Position numbers and translations under genes: made by a program. Positions 34,784 to 42,774 of a DNA stretch of 64,000 nt are shown piece after piece. Every line of letters starts with the position of its first letter. Position 1 is the first letter of the stretch. The notes under the pieces are model-generated. The model was not told where the DNA came from and searched no databases. It was given only the letters and a program-made list of their open reading frames with translations. This DNA comes from Variovorax atrisoli 110B. Its GTDB lineage: Bacteria; Pseudomonadota; Gammaproteobacteria; Burkholderiales; Burkholderiaceae_C. Location: positions 62,001 through 126,000 of the forward strand of contig NZ_KB907462.1 of NCBI RefSeq assembly GCF_000382045.1, written 5' to 3'.

Positions 34784-35578
34784 ATGCTCATCGCACAGTT
34801 GTCCGATCCGCACATCCGGCCTGAAGGCGTGCTCTACCAAGGCGTCGCAGCTTCTAACCAGATGTTTGCGGAAGCACTTGCACATTTGCACACGCTCGAC
34901 CGCGTGCCCGACCTGCTGCTGATCACCGGCGATCTCGTGGACGAGGGACGGCCCGAGGAATACGCGATGGTCCGCGAGCTGCTCTCGGCATCGCGCATTC
35001 CCTTCCTCGTGATCCCCGGCAACCACGATCACCGCGAGAACTTCCGCATCGCCTTTCGGGACCAGCCCTATCTGCCGGCCGAAGGCGCTCTGCACTGGTG
35101 CGTGGACGACCATCCGGTGCGCTTCATCGGGCTCGACTCGTGCCCCGTCGGAAAGCACCACGGACACGTCGACGCGCAGGCGGTCGAGTGGCTGGCGCAC
35201 ACGCTCGCGCAGGACACCGCCAAGCCCACCGTGCTCATGCTTCATCACCCGCCCTTCATCAGCGGGATCCCCTACATGGACATCTACCGCTGCATGGAGA
35301 CAAAGCAACTGGAGGCGGTGGTTCGCCGTGCACCCAACGTCGAACTCGTGCTGTGCGGCCACGTGCATCGCACGATGCTGCGCCGATGGGCTGGCACCGT
35401 TGTCTGTTCCTGCCCGAGCACCACCACCGAGATCGATCTGCAGCTTGCCGCCGACGCGCCGCCGCAGTCGCACATCGGACCGCGCGGCTGCATGCTGCAC
35501 CTGTGGGACGAGGCCCACGGCATGGTCAGCCACGTGAGCCACATCGGCGCTTTCGCGGGTCCCTACGGATTCGCCTGA
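34784..35578 (+). CDS. CpdA-like metallophosphoesterase
   Basis: 264 residues of the calcineurin-like fold. Metal-binding motifs in order: LSDPHI (Asp-x-His, residue 7), ITGDLVDEG (GDxxD), IPGNHDHR (GNHD), MLHHPPF and CGHVHR (GHxH). This arrangement matches class III cyclic-nucleotide phosphodiesterases (CpdA), though other phosphodiesters are possible. AGGAAG precedes the ATG. It stands alone between rep and a DnaA-box region. Confidence 0.88.
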   Translation: MLIAQLSDPHIRPEGVLYQGVAASNQMFAEALAHLHTLDRVPDLLLITGDLVDEGRPEEYAMVRELLSASRIPFLVIPGNHDHRENFRIAFRDQPYLPAEGALHWCVDDHPVRFIGLDSCPVGKHHGHVDAQAVEWLAHTLAQDTAKPTVLMLHHPPFISGIPYMDIYRCMETKQLEAVVRRAPNVELVLCGHVHRTMLRRWAGTVVCSCPSTTTEIDLQLAADAPPQSHIGPRGCMLHLWDEAHGMVSHVSHIGAFAGPYGFA

Positions 35579-35987
35579 GCACGGCGAGCGACGAGGGAGC
35601 GCTCCTGCGCGGGAGGAGCTGTCGTTCGATCATTCGCCTGCAATTGACCGAAGACCGCGCTGGGCGCACATATCCAAGCGACAGCAGCAGGAGCGAGCGT
35701 GTCACGGCAAAAAGTCAAGAGGCGATTGCCTCGAATACAGGCACTCTGGCGGCGACCCGCATGATTGCTGGCAACGCCGATGTTGTCCCTGTGTTATCCA
35801 CAAAGTTTCCCACAGAGCCATGGGACAACTTTCCTGCGGGAAGACATCGTCTCGCGCTTCCCCGCGGCCTCATCTCGTCTCTGCACGGCTGGAGCAGCTG
35901 CTGGTTCCTTGGCTCGCTGATCCGCTGGTGCCGACAGAAACGCTGCAGCAGGCTAAGGGGCGAATCGCCTGTGACGCCGGCAAGCTA
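35579..35987. other. Intergenic region with DnaA box
   Basis: 409 bp without a credible gene. It holds a small hairpin (GAGGC-GATT-GCCTC near 35720) and the DnaA-box structure at 35782-35829. Confidence 0.6.
35782..35829. promoter_or_regulatory. DnaA box inside an inverted repeat
   Basis: TTATCCACA at 35794-35802 is an exact strong DnaA box. It is framed by GTTGTCCC (35782) and GGGACAAC (35822), with an inner CTGTG/CACAG pair, so the box can sit in the loop of a cruciform. It lies 1.2 kb beyond rep and could be a DnaA titration or origin-related site. Confidence 0.6.
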
Positions 35988-36488
35988 CTAGCGGGTGCTT
36001 TCCTGGTCGCGCACGTGAAGGATGGTGCCGTCCTGCGAAAACTCGAGCAGCAGGGGCGCATCGAGCATCTGGTACTTCTGCGCGAGCTGGAACAGCGCCT
36101 CCTTGAAGGACCCGCTGAAGCTCGCGGAACGGACCTCCGGCGTGATCGTGTAGTCGCGAGTGCTGTCCCACTGCACGCTGACGCCCACCGCGTTGCCCCA
36201 ACGCAGGATCACGAGCCGCAACGACTCGTCCTCGATCGGCCAGTGGGCACGCACTGCGCGGACTCGCCGGTCGATCAACGCGGCGGCATCCGCTGCCGAG
36301 GTGTCGGTCGCGGCCTGCGCAGGAAGCACAGCTTCCGGCGCAGGCAGGGCAACGGCCGCGGGCATGTCCCGCCCGATCTTCTCCACCTGCACTCCCGCGG
36401 TGGCACCGGCGAGGGTGGTGAAGAGGCTCGCGCCGAGGGCTGCCCAGGTCGATGGATGGAGCAGGGCTCTTCCGAGCGGCGAATTCAC
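35988..36488 (-). CDS. TcpQ/PilL C-terminal-domain protein
   Basis: 166 residues from a GTG (upstream in-frame ATGs at 36542 and 36560 are alternatives; none has a clear ribosome-binding site). A hydrophobic N-terminal stretch (AALGASLFTTLAGATAG) is likely a signal or anchor. The C-terminal 80 residues (LRLVILRWGNAVGVSVQWD, TPEVRSASFSGSFKEALFQLAQKY, EFSQDGTILHVRD) resemble the TcpQ domain of plasmid-encoded type IV pilus proteins, an outer-membrane/secretin-associated fold. No other pilus genes are nearby, so this is an orphan or a remnant. Confidence 0.55.
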   Translation of the reverse strand: MNSPLGRALLHPSTWAALGASLFTTLAGATAGVQVEKIGRDMPAAVALPAPEAVLPAQAATDTSAADAAALIDRRVRAVRAHWPIEDESLRLVILRWGNAVGVSVQWDSTRDYTITPEVRSASFSGSFKEALFQLAQKYQMLDAPLLLEFSQDGTILHVRDQESTR

Positions 36489-36720
36489 AGATTGACGGTG
36501 TTCTGACAGTTCGATTCCGGGGCCACCGCGCACAGCCACCATGTCGCAGCCGGCCACCATTTCTGATGGTATCCGGCTCGCGAGGTCGTGATCTGCTTCG
36601 GACCGGTCGAACCGCGCTGCCGATGGGCATCCGTGGGCGCCTCGTGACCCTGCCGAAACAGCCATCCCCGACAGCAAAGCGCTTGGGGCTTGACCCACCA
36701 TGCGCTGACCTGCCTCCTCC

Positions 36721-36744
36721 AAAAAGAAAACCCGCCGAAGCGGG
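36721..36744 (-). terminator. Intrinsic terminator on the minus strand
   Basis: Read on the minus strand, CCCGC-TTCG-GCGGG is followed by TTTTCTTTTT, a textbook Rho-independent terminator with a UUCG tetraloop. No protein gene on that strand ends here, which is why a small RNA is proposed. Confidence 0.8.
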
Positions 36745-36797
36745 CCAAATGGACAGCCGGTGGAGGGAGGAGGGAGAGAATGGCTGTCCGGGGTGGA
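36721..36797 (-). ncRNA. Candidate small RNA with CCUCCUCCC loop
   Basis: On the minus strand: a hairpin with arms GGACAGCC (36782-36789) and GGCTGTCC (36751-36758), whose loop holds CTCTCCCTCCTCCCTCC, then a short linker and an intrinsic terminator. The C-rich loop can pair with Shine-Dalgarno sequences, the design of the CcsR/'cuckoo' RNAs of alphaproteobacteria. A weak -10-like TAAACT lies just upstream. About 70 nt; entirely a structural prediction. Confidence 0.55.
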
Positions 36798-36957
36798 GTT
36801 TAATCCTTTTGTACTCAACATGAAACCCCGGTCGGGGACGCGGTGTCCGTGGCAGCTGACCTGTCCGGAGGCCGCATGCCGTGGGGCCCTTGCGTTTCTT
36901 GAACTGGCGGGGCCGATCCCTATGTTCCGCCTCGGAGTGAACTGTTGAGGAGTTGCA

Positions 36958-37170
36958 ATGCCGATGGACTTTCTGCGGCGCATCGAGGAGGCTTCCTTTC
37001 CCCTGGCCATCCACGAAGAGGCCGACATACAGCGGGCCGCCGTGCTGGTGGCCGCCCAGTTGATCGAGGCCAACCTTCCCGAGCCCGGCAAGGGCGAGGG
37101 GCGCGGCGCGGTGATCCTGCGCATCACGCCGTTGGGGCGGGCGGAGCTCTCTCGGCTTCGGCCGCAGTGA
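36958..37170 (+). CDS. Hypothetical protein
   Basis: 70 residues: MPMDFLRRIEEASFPLAIHEEADIQRAAVLVAAQLIEANLPE followed by GAVILRITPLGRAELSRLRP. A helix then a strand with ITPLGRAEL, a phrase often seen at the wing of small winged-helix proteins. GAGG precedes the ATG at a normal distance. Unrecognised; convergent with the IclR gene. Confidence 0.6.
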   Translation: MPMDFLRRIEEASFPLAIHEEADIQRAAVLVAAQLIEANLPEPGKGEGRGAVILRITPLGRAELSRLRPQ

Positions 37171-37208
37171 GGGCGAGGCATCAGGTTCGTTTCGCGCCGG
37201 CTCGGCGC

Positions 37209-38045
37209 TCACACCCCTGCCGGTAGCAACGCGGCAAGCGCGTCTCGCATCAGCCGCGCGATCAGCTGCTGGCGCTCGCGCGGCATGCGCTCCAGGGTCG
37301 AGGCCACGCTGATGGCGGCCGAGGGTTCGCCGTCGGCGTTGTGCACCGCCATGCCCACTGCGAGAACGCCGTCGGTGGCATGGTTGCCGATGACCGACCA
37401 GCCCCGTTCGCGCGTGGCCTGCACCAGCAGCGCCATCCGCTCGGGCGTCATCCCGCCGTAGCGCGGCAGGCTCGTCGCGTTGGCTGCGATGGCGGCCTTC
37501 ACCTGATCGTCGGGCAGTGCCGACAGCAGGGCCAGCCCCGCCGCGCCCACGCCGAGTGGCTGGCGGGTTCCGACCTGGATCACGAGGATCTGTATCGGGT
37601 GCGTTCCGACGTGCCTCGCGATGCATCGCGAGGCGGCGCCCTCGCGCACGATGGCGAAGGCCGCGTCTCCGCATGCCGTGCTCACCCGTTCCAGCACGGG
37701 GCGCAGGCGCGCCGCCAGGTTCGGCGCCGCATCGTTCAGCGCCAGGGCGGCCAGCCGCTGCCCCGCCACGTAGCGGAAGCGCCCGCGCTGCGCCACGTAG
37801 CCGCTCTCCACCAGCGTGGCGATCAATCGGTGGACCGTCGCGCGCTCCAGCTGCGCGATGCGGCACAGGTCCACCACGCGGAGTCCCTCGCGGTCGGCCG
37901 CGAGCACGGCGTCCAGCAGTTGCAGGCCGCGACGAAGCGTCCGGCCGCCGCCGTCCTCCGCTTGCTCGCTGCCGGATCGGCCGCGCGCCGGGGTCGTCGA
38001 AGCGGGCTCGGGATCGAGGTTGGTGGAGGGGCGGCGGGTCGGCAT
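37209..38045 (-). CDS. IclR-family transcription regulator
   Basis: 278 residues. Helix-turn-helix at about 40-90 (LRRGLQLLDAVLAADREGLRVVDLCRIAQLERATVHRLIATLVESGYV) and the IclR ligand-binding domain after residue 110 (ARHVGTHPIQILVIQVG, PRYGGMTPERMALLVQATRERGW, LAVGMAVHNADGEPSAAISVAS). It is divergent from the TctC-CoA ligase-lyase operon, and a strong palindrome lies between, its probable operator. Confidence 0.92.
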   Translation of the reverse strand: MPTRRPSTNLDPEPASTTPARGRSGSEQAEDGGGRTLRRGLQLLDAVLAADREGLRVVDLCRIAQLERATVHRLIATLVESGYVAQRGRFRYVAGQRLAALALNDAAPNLAARLRPVLERVSTACGDAAFAIVREGAASRCIARHVGTHPIQILVIQVGTRQPLGVGAAGLALLSALPDDQVKAAIAANATSLPRYGGMTPERMALLVQATRERGWSVIGNHATDGVLAVGMAVHNADGEPSAAISVASTLERMPRERQQLIARLMRDALAALLPAGV

Positions 38046-38088
38046 GCGGTGGATCTCGGGGCGGGAGCGGGACCTCCGAGTGTGCCCA

Positions 38089-38111
38089 AAACGTCCGCCT
38101 GCCGGACGTTT
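38089..38111. promoter_or_regulatory. Palindromic operator between IclR and TctC genes
   Basis: AAACGTCCG-CCTGC-CGGACGTTT, nine matching bases on each side of a five-base centre. Located 44 bp from the regulator's ATG and 122 bp from the tctC ATG, the layout of an IclR autoregulatory/activation site. Confidence 0.7.
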
Positions 38112-38233
38112 CGATTGGTGCGCTGGTCGGGCCTGCCGAAGAATTCCCCGCTGACGCATCGGCCGCCTGCGAAATGCAGGGCTGTTGGCAGGGGCCATCG
38201 CCGACGTCGAGACCTCGAAGGAGACAACACGAC

Positions 38234-39223
38234 ATGATTCCCCCCACCGCATCCCGCCGGCGGCTGCTGGCACTTGCCACCGCGCTGCTTTGCAGCGCGG
38301 CCCTTCCCGCACGGGCCGAGCCCGCGGCCTGGCCGTCCAAGCCGATCAAGCTCGTGGTCGGCTATGCCGCGGGAGGCGCCACGGACGTGGTCGCGCGCCT
38401 GGTCGCGGTGCGGCTCGGCGAGCAGCTCGGACAGCCCGTGCTCGTGGACAACCGCACGGGCGCCAACAGCAACGTGGGCGCAGAGGCCGTGGCGCGCGCC
38501 CCGGCGGACGGCTACACGCTCTACGTCTACACCATCGCCAACACGATCAACGCTTCGCTCTATGCGCGGCTCGGCTACGACCCGGTGAAGGACTTCGAGC
38601 CGGTCGGCCTGATCGCGAAGATTCCCAACATCCTGGTGGTCAACCCCAAGCTGCCCATCAGGAGCGTGGCCGACTACCTGCGCTTCGCGAAGGAGCAGCC
38701 CGACGGCATCACCTTCGCCTCCTCGGGCAGCGGTTCGTCCATCCACCTGTCCGGCGAGATGTTCAAGATGAAGGCGGGCCTGAAGATGCTGCACGTGCCC
38801 TACAGGGGGAGCGCACCCGCGATCACCGACCTGCTGGGCGGGCAGGTGCAGTCGATGTTCGACAACATGCCCTCGGCACTACCCCACGTGCAGGGCGGAC
38901 GCCTGCGCGCGATCGCCATCACGAGCGCGCAGCGTTCGCCGCTCTTGCCCGACGTCCCCACGGTGGCGGAGTCGGGCTACCCGGGCTTCGACGTGCAGTC
39001 GTGGTTCGGGCTGGCCGCACCGGCGGGTACGCCGCATCCGGTGATCGAGCGCCTGAACGCCGCGCTGGACAAGGTGATGGCCGCACCCGAGGTGCGCCAG
39101 CGCCTGAGGGACCTGGGCGCCACGCCCGAAGCCGGCACGCCCGAGCAGATGCGCGCCCTCGCCGCGGCGGAGATCAAGCGCTGGCGGGAGGTGGTCAAGG
39201 CCTCGGGCGCCAAGGCCGAATAG
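38234..39223 (+). CDS. Bug/TctC-family periplasmic solute receptor
   Basis: 329 residues. Signal peptide 1-28 (RRRLLALATALLCSAALPARA, cleavage after ARA). Mature part begins AAWPSKPIKLVVGYAAGGATDVVARLVA, the Bug signature; SSGSGSSIHLSGEMFKM and VPYRGSAPAITDLLGGQVQSMF are the ligand loop regions. Receptors of this family bind carboxylates such as citrate, aspartate or aromatic acids. Membrane components TctA/TctB are not nearby. AAGGAG 11 bases upstream of the ATG. First gene of the operon; its partners suggest an organic acid that is activated to a CoA ester. Confidence 0.92.
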   Translation: MIPPTASRRRLLALATALLCSAALPARAEPAAWPSKPIKLVVGYAAGGATDVVARLVAVRLGEQLGQPVLVDNRTGANSNVGAEAVARAPADGYTLYVYTIANTINASLYARLGYDPVKDFEPVGLIAKIPNILVVNPKLPIRSVADYLRFAKEQPDGITFASSGSGSSIHLSGEMFKMKAGLKMLHVPYRGSAPAITDLLGGQVQSMFDNMPSALPHVQGGRLRAIAITSAQRSPLLPDVPTVAESGYPGFDVQSWFGLAAPAGTPHPVIERLNAALDKVMAAPEVRQRLRDLGATPEAGTPEQMRALAAAEIKRWREVVKASGAKAE

Positions 39224-39284
39224 ATCGCAGCCAAGGCAACCCCCAAGCTCAACCCCGACAACGCCGACAAGGAGCCTCCACCGC

Positions 39285-40838
39285 ATGTTTCCGATCGACT
39301 TCTTCTGGCGTGCTGCCCAGCGCTGGCCCGAGCGCATCGCCATCGATGCCCCCGAGGGCCCGATCCGCTACGACGCGCTCGCCGCGCAGGTGGCCGCGCT
39401 CGCCGCCGCACTGAATGCCCTCGACCCCGAACCGCAAAGCCGCGTGGGCATCTGCGCGAACAACAGCGCCGGGCACATCGCGGCACTGCTGGCCGTGCTG
39501 GCCTGCGGCAAGGTGTGGGTGCCGCTCAATCCGAAGAGCACCCGCCCCGAGCTGCGCCGCATCGTCGACGCGACCGAGCCTTCGATCCTCGTCGTCGAGC
39601 CAGGCTGCGCCGGCCTGCTCGAAGGCGCGCCGGGCGCGCGCATCCATTGCGGCGAAGCAGCGGCCGGCGAACCCACCGTCGCGTCGCTGACGGCGCGCCA
39701 TGCCGGTGCCGCACGGCCGTCGTTCCATCTGCCGCCCGAGGCTGCGCAGGCCATCAAGTTCACCGGGGGCACCACCGGCGCGCCCAAGGGGGTGATCCAG
39801 CCGTACCGCGCCTGGATGGCCACGATCGTCAACCAGATCCATGCCTGGGGCTTCGACGCGAACGACCGCTACATCGTGGCCGCGCCCATCACGCACGGCA
39901 CCTCGACCTATCTCCTGCCCATCCTGGCGCAGGGCGGCTGTCACGTGCTGCTGGCGGAAGGCGGCGCGCAGGCGGTGCGCACGGCCTTCCGCGAGCGCGG
40001 GGGCACGGTGTGCTTCATGCCGCCCACCCTGGTCTACATGCTGATGGCGCTGCCGGGCGCATCGCGCGCCGACTTCCCTCAGCTGCGCCGGCTGATCTAC
40101 GGCGGAGCGCCGATGCCGCCCGAGAAGATTCGCCAGGTGCGCGACTTCTTCGGTTCGGTGCTCGGCACCACCTACGGCCAGACCGAGGCGCCGCAGATCC
40201 TGACCGTGATGCGGCCCGAGGACTTCGAGGACGAGCGCAACTGGGCGGCCGTGGGCCGCGCCACGTGGTACAGCGACGTGGCCATCATGGCGCCCGATGG
40301 CCGGCTGCTGCCTGCAGGCGAGGTCGGCGAGGTGGTGGCGCGCGGCGACCTGGTGATGAGCGGCTACTGGCGCCTGCCCGACAAGACCGCCGAGACGCTC
40401 GTGGGCGACTGGCTGCACACCGGCGACCGCGGCCTGATCGACGATCGCGGCTATCTGTACCTCAAGGACCGGCTCAAGGACCTCGTCATCACCGGCGGCT
40501 TCAACGTCTATCCGGTGGACGTGGAGAACGCGCTCGGCCAGCACCCCGCCGTGCACGAGTGCGCGGTGTTCGGCATCCCCGACGACAAGTGGGGCGAGGC
40601 GGTGCAGGCCGCCGTGCAGCTGCGCCCCGGCGCGCAGGTCTCGGCCGCCGAGCTGATCGCCTTCGTGCGCGAACGCCTGGGGCCCGTGCAGACGCCCAAG
40701 CAGGTCCACTTCTACGAGAGCCTGCCTCGCTCGCCCGTGGGCAAGGTGCTCAAGGCGGCCGTGCGCGAACGCGCAGTGGCCGGCGGGGCCGCCACCTCGG
40801 CCACCTCTTCTTCCTCTTCAACCGCCACCGTCCAATGA
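39285..40838 (+). CDS. AMP-dependent acyl-CoA synthetase/ligase
   Basis: 517 residues of the ANL superfamily. P-loop FTGGTTGAPKGV (about 163-174), A5 motif GTTYGQTEAPQ, A7 LHTGDRGLID, A8 LKDRLKDLVITGGFNVYPVDVE, and the catalytic Lys in SPVGKVLK. It activates a carboxylate with ATP then CoA; the TctC receptor and lyase on either side suggest a di- or tricarboxylate. AAGGAG precedes the ATG. The stop overlaps the ATG of the next gene (ATGA). Confidence 0.9.
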   Translation: MFPIDFFWRAAQRWPERIAIDAPEGPIRYDALAAQVAALAAALNALDPEPQSRVGICANNSAGHIAALLAVLACGKVWVPLNPKSTRPELRRIVDATEPSILVVEPGCAGLLEGAPGARIHCGEAAAGEPTVASLTARHAGAARPSFHLPPEAAQAIKFTGGTTGAPKGVIQPYRAWMATIVNQIHAWGFDANDRYIVAAPITHGTSTYLLPILAQGGCHVLLAEGGAQAVRTAFRERGGTVCFMPPTLVYMLMALPGASRADFPQLRRLIYGGAPMPPEKIRQVRDFFGSVLGTTYGQTEAPQILTVMRPEDFEDERNWAAVGRATWYSDVAIMAPDGRLLPAGEVGEVVARGDLVMSGYWRLPDKTAETLVGDWLHTGDRGLIDDRGYLYLKDRLKDLVITGGFNVYPVDVENALGQHPAVHECAVFGIPDDKWGEAVQAAVQLRPGAQVSAAELIAFVRERLGPVQTPKQVHFYESLPRSPVGKVLKAAVRERAVAGGAATSATSSSSSTATVQ

Positions 40839-41632
40839 AAGACCACGCCATGCCCGACGCTCCAGCCACGCCCGTGACGGGCCTCTGCACCCATACGCTC
40901 ACCAGCCTCCACTACCGGGACGACGACCTCGTCGAGGACCTGCTCGGCAAGAAGACCTTCACCGAGGCGCTGCTCAAGCAGATCCTGAACCGCACGCCGC
41001 GCGGCGTGGACCTGCGCATCACCGACGCCGTGTTGATCGTGCTGATGGAGCACGGCCTCACGCCCAGCGCCATCGCCACGCGCCTGGTCTACATGAGCGC
41101 GCCCGAGAACCTGCAGGGCGCCGTCTCTGCGGGGCTGCTCGCGGTGGGCAGTTCCTTCGTCGGCACGATGGAGAACTGCTCGGGCCTGCTCGATCGCATC
41201 GGCGCAGCCGCCGATGCGGACGCCGAAGCGCTGGAGATCGCGCGCGAGCACAAGGCGCTCAAGGCGGCGGTGCCCGGCTTCGGCCATCACCTGCACAAGC
41301 CGGTCGATCCGCGCGCCTACAAGCTGCTCGACATGGCACGTGCCGAGCCCGAACTGCCCGGAGACAAGGTGCGCGCGCTCGAGCGCCTGTCGGCGGCGGT
41401 GGACGCGGTGGCGGGGCGCCCCATCACGATCAATGCCACGGGCGCCGTGGCGGCCCTGCTCGGCGAGATCGGCGTGCCCACCGCCGTGATGCGCGGTTTC
41501 GCGGTCATCTCGCGCGCGGCGGGCCTGGTGGCGCACATCGTCGAGGAGCAGCAAAGCCCGTCCGGCCGCTTCATCTGGGACACGGTCGAGCACGCGATCC
41601 CGTTCGTGGCTGCAGCCGAGGCGCCGCGATAA
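40835..41632 (+). CDS. Citrate synthase-fold citryl-CoA-lyase-like protein
   Basis: 265 residues matching only the large C-terminal domain of citrate synthase: VPGFGHHLHKPVDPRAYKLLDMA holds the active-site His and the DPRA motif, and SRAAGLVAHIVEEQQSPSG the CoA/Arg region. This short form is annotated as citryl-CoA lyase. Paired with the ligase above, it could cleave a CoA-activated 3-hydroxy acid into acetyl-CoA plus a keto acid. ATGA overlap with the ligase gene. Confidence 0.8.
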   Translation: MKDHAMPDAPATPVTGLCTHTLTSLHYRDDDLVEDLLGKKTFTEALLKQILNRTPRGVDLRITDAVLIVLMEHGLTPSAIATRLVYMSAPENLQGAVSAGLLAVGSSFVGTMENCSGLLDRIGAAADADAEALEIAREHKALKAAVPGFGHHLHKPVDPRAYKLLDMARAEPELPGDKVRALERLSAAVDAVAGRPITINATGAVAALLGEIGVPTAVMRGFAVISRAAGLVAHIVEEQQSPSGRFIWDTVEHAIPFVAAAEAPR

Positions 41633-41634
41633 AG

Positions 41635-41650
41635 GCGCCGACGTCGGCGC
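41635..41650. terminator. Palindrome between convergent genes
   Basis: GCGCCGACGTCGGCGC, perfect self-complementary sequence just after the lyase stop (TAA) and 24 bp before the end of the gene on the other strand. No T-run follows, so it could be a bidirectional stop only by its strong hairpin. Confidence 0.35.
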
Positions 41651-41674
41651 GCGGCCGAGCCTGCGGGGCGGTGG

Positions 41675-42220
41675 TCACCGTGGAGCGACGACCTCGAATT
41701 CGAACTGCACGGGGGCGGAGCCCTCGACGTAGACGCTGATCAGGTAGCGGCCGGGAGGGTCGCCCTTGACCACGTCCCAGGCCTTCGAGATGGTGCCGTC
41801 GTAGACGGTCAGGGTCGCGTCCAGCGAAAGCGTCTTTCGGTCCGCCGACATGCCGTGAGCCTGGCCGCCGGTGCCCCATGTCTTCGGGGCTTCCGGCAAC
41901 GTCATGCGTTCGAGCACGCGCACCTTGCCGTTCTTGCGGTTGAGCTTCAGGGCCCATCCGTAGCCCTGGCCGACCGCCAGGGGGACGGTGTTCGAGACCC
42001 TGAAGTCCAGCACTTCGTTGTTCGGCGCGAGCCGGACGAGGCCGAAGGTCGCGTCGAGCGGACACGCGGCGTTCGATGCCGCAGCCTCGGCGCAAGCCTT
42101 GAACACGGCGGCGTTGGATTCGGCGACGGCGCTGCGCGATGCGGCGCCCGTCGTCTGAGCGCCCGCGTGGGTGCAAGCGGCTGCGGCGAGTAGAACGAGA
42201 AGGTGGCGAATGCGTTTCAT
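41675..42220 (-). CDS. Secreted protein of unknown function
   Basis: 181 residues with a signal peptide (MKRIRHLLVLLAAAACTHAGA; Cys16 in AAAC could be a lipobox, but cleavage at AGA is also possible). The mature part is beta-rich with WDVVKGDPPGRYLISVYVEGSAPVQFEFEVV at the end, reminiscent of an Ig-like fold. No family recognised. Divergent from the bla operon. Confidence 0.65.
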   Translation of the reverse strand: MKRIRHLLVLLAAAACTHAGAQTTGAASRSAVAESNAAVFKACAEAAASNAACPLDATFGLVRLAPNNEVLDFRVSNTVPLAVGQGYGWALKLNRKNGKVRVLERMTLPEAPKTWGTGGQAHGMSADRKTLSLDATLTVYDGTISKAWDVVKGDPPGRYLISVYVEGSAPVQFEFEVVAPR

Positions 42221-42325
42221 GGGATATGAACTCGGTCGGCGACGGGCGAGAGATTAAGCCATCGGACGCGCGTGCCGGCATGCTTCGAAGGCCGATCGAT
42301 CGAGGGCTTCAGGCGAAGGGATCGA

Positions 42326-42359
42326 TCTAGAAAAGATGTTCTAGAATATTTGTTCTAGA
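42326..42359. promoter_or_regulatory. Three TCTAGA repeats, putative BlaI operator
   Basis: TCTAGA at 42326, 42340 and 42354, exactly 14 bp apart, in an AT-rich stretch unlike its surroundings, just before blaI. The middle and right copies are both preceded by TGT (TGTTCTAGA); BlaI/MecI dimers bind such paired elements. The last copy ends 31 bp before the blaI ATG. Confidence 0.7.
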
Positions 42360-42390
42360 TAAACATCGACCCGCCCCGTTGGCGGATTCC

Positions 42391-42774
42391 ATGCCCAAGT
42401 CAAATCGCCCGATCAAGCCCACGCCGGCCGAACTCAACCTGCTTCGCGTCCTCTGGGAACTCGGCCCCGCGACGGTGAAGCAGGTTCATCTGGCCGTGCA
42501 GGCCGACCGGCCCGAAGCAACCTACGCCACCGTGTTGAGGCAACTTCAGCTCATGCATGCCAAGGGGCTGCTGCGGCGCGACGAGAGCGAGCGGTCCCAT
42601 GTCTATGCGGCGGCCCAGAAGAAGAACGCGCTTCAGACCAATCTGCTCAAGGAGCTGATCAACAAGGCCTTCGCCGGCTCAGGGAAGGCGCTGGTTCTGG
42701 CCGCATTGCGAGGACACGTGACGCAGGAGGAGCGTGCCGAGATACGGCAGATCCTGCACGGAGAGGACCAGTGA
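42391..42774 (+). CDS. blaI: BlaI/MecI/CopY-family repressor
   Basis: 127 residues. The N-terminal winged helix (PTPAELNLLRVLWELGPATVKQVHLAV, ATYATVLRQLQLMHAKGLLRRDE) is followed by the dimerisation tail (ELINKAFAGSGKALVLAALRG). Length and motif match BlaI, which represses beta-lactamase genes until cleaved through the BlaR1 pathway. A preceding TTG is less likely as start. The stop overlaps the GTG of the sensor gene (GTGA). Confidence 0.9.
   Translation: MPKSNRPIKPTPAELNLLRVLWELGPATVKQVHLAVQADRPEATYATVLRQLQLMHAKGLLRRDESERSHVYAAAQKKNALQTNLLKELINKAFAGSGKALVLAALRGHVTQEERAEIRQILHGEDQ

Larger units (their letters stand above)
36489..36957. other. Intergenic region with small-RNA candidate
   Basis: 469 bp without a credible protein gene apart from possible upstream starts of the TcpQ-like gene. 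It contains the small-RNA candidate at 36721-36797 and a CCCCGGTCGGGG palindrome near 36827. Confidence 0.6.
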
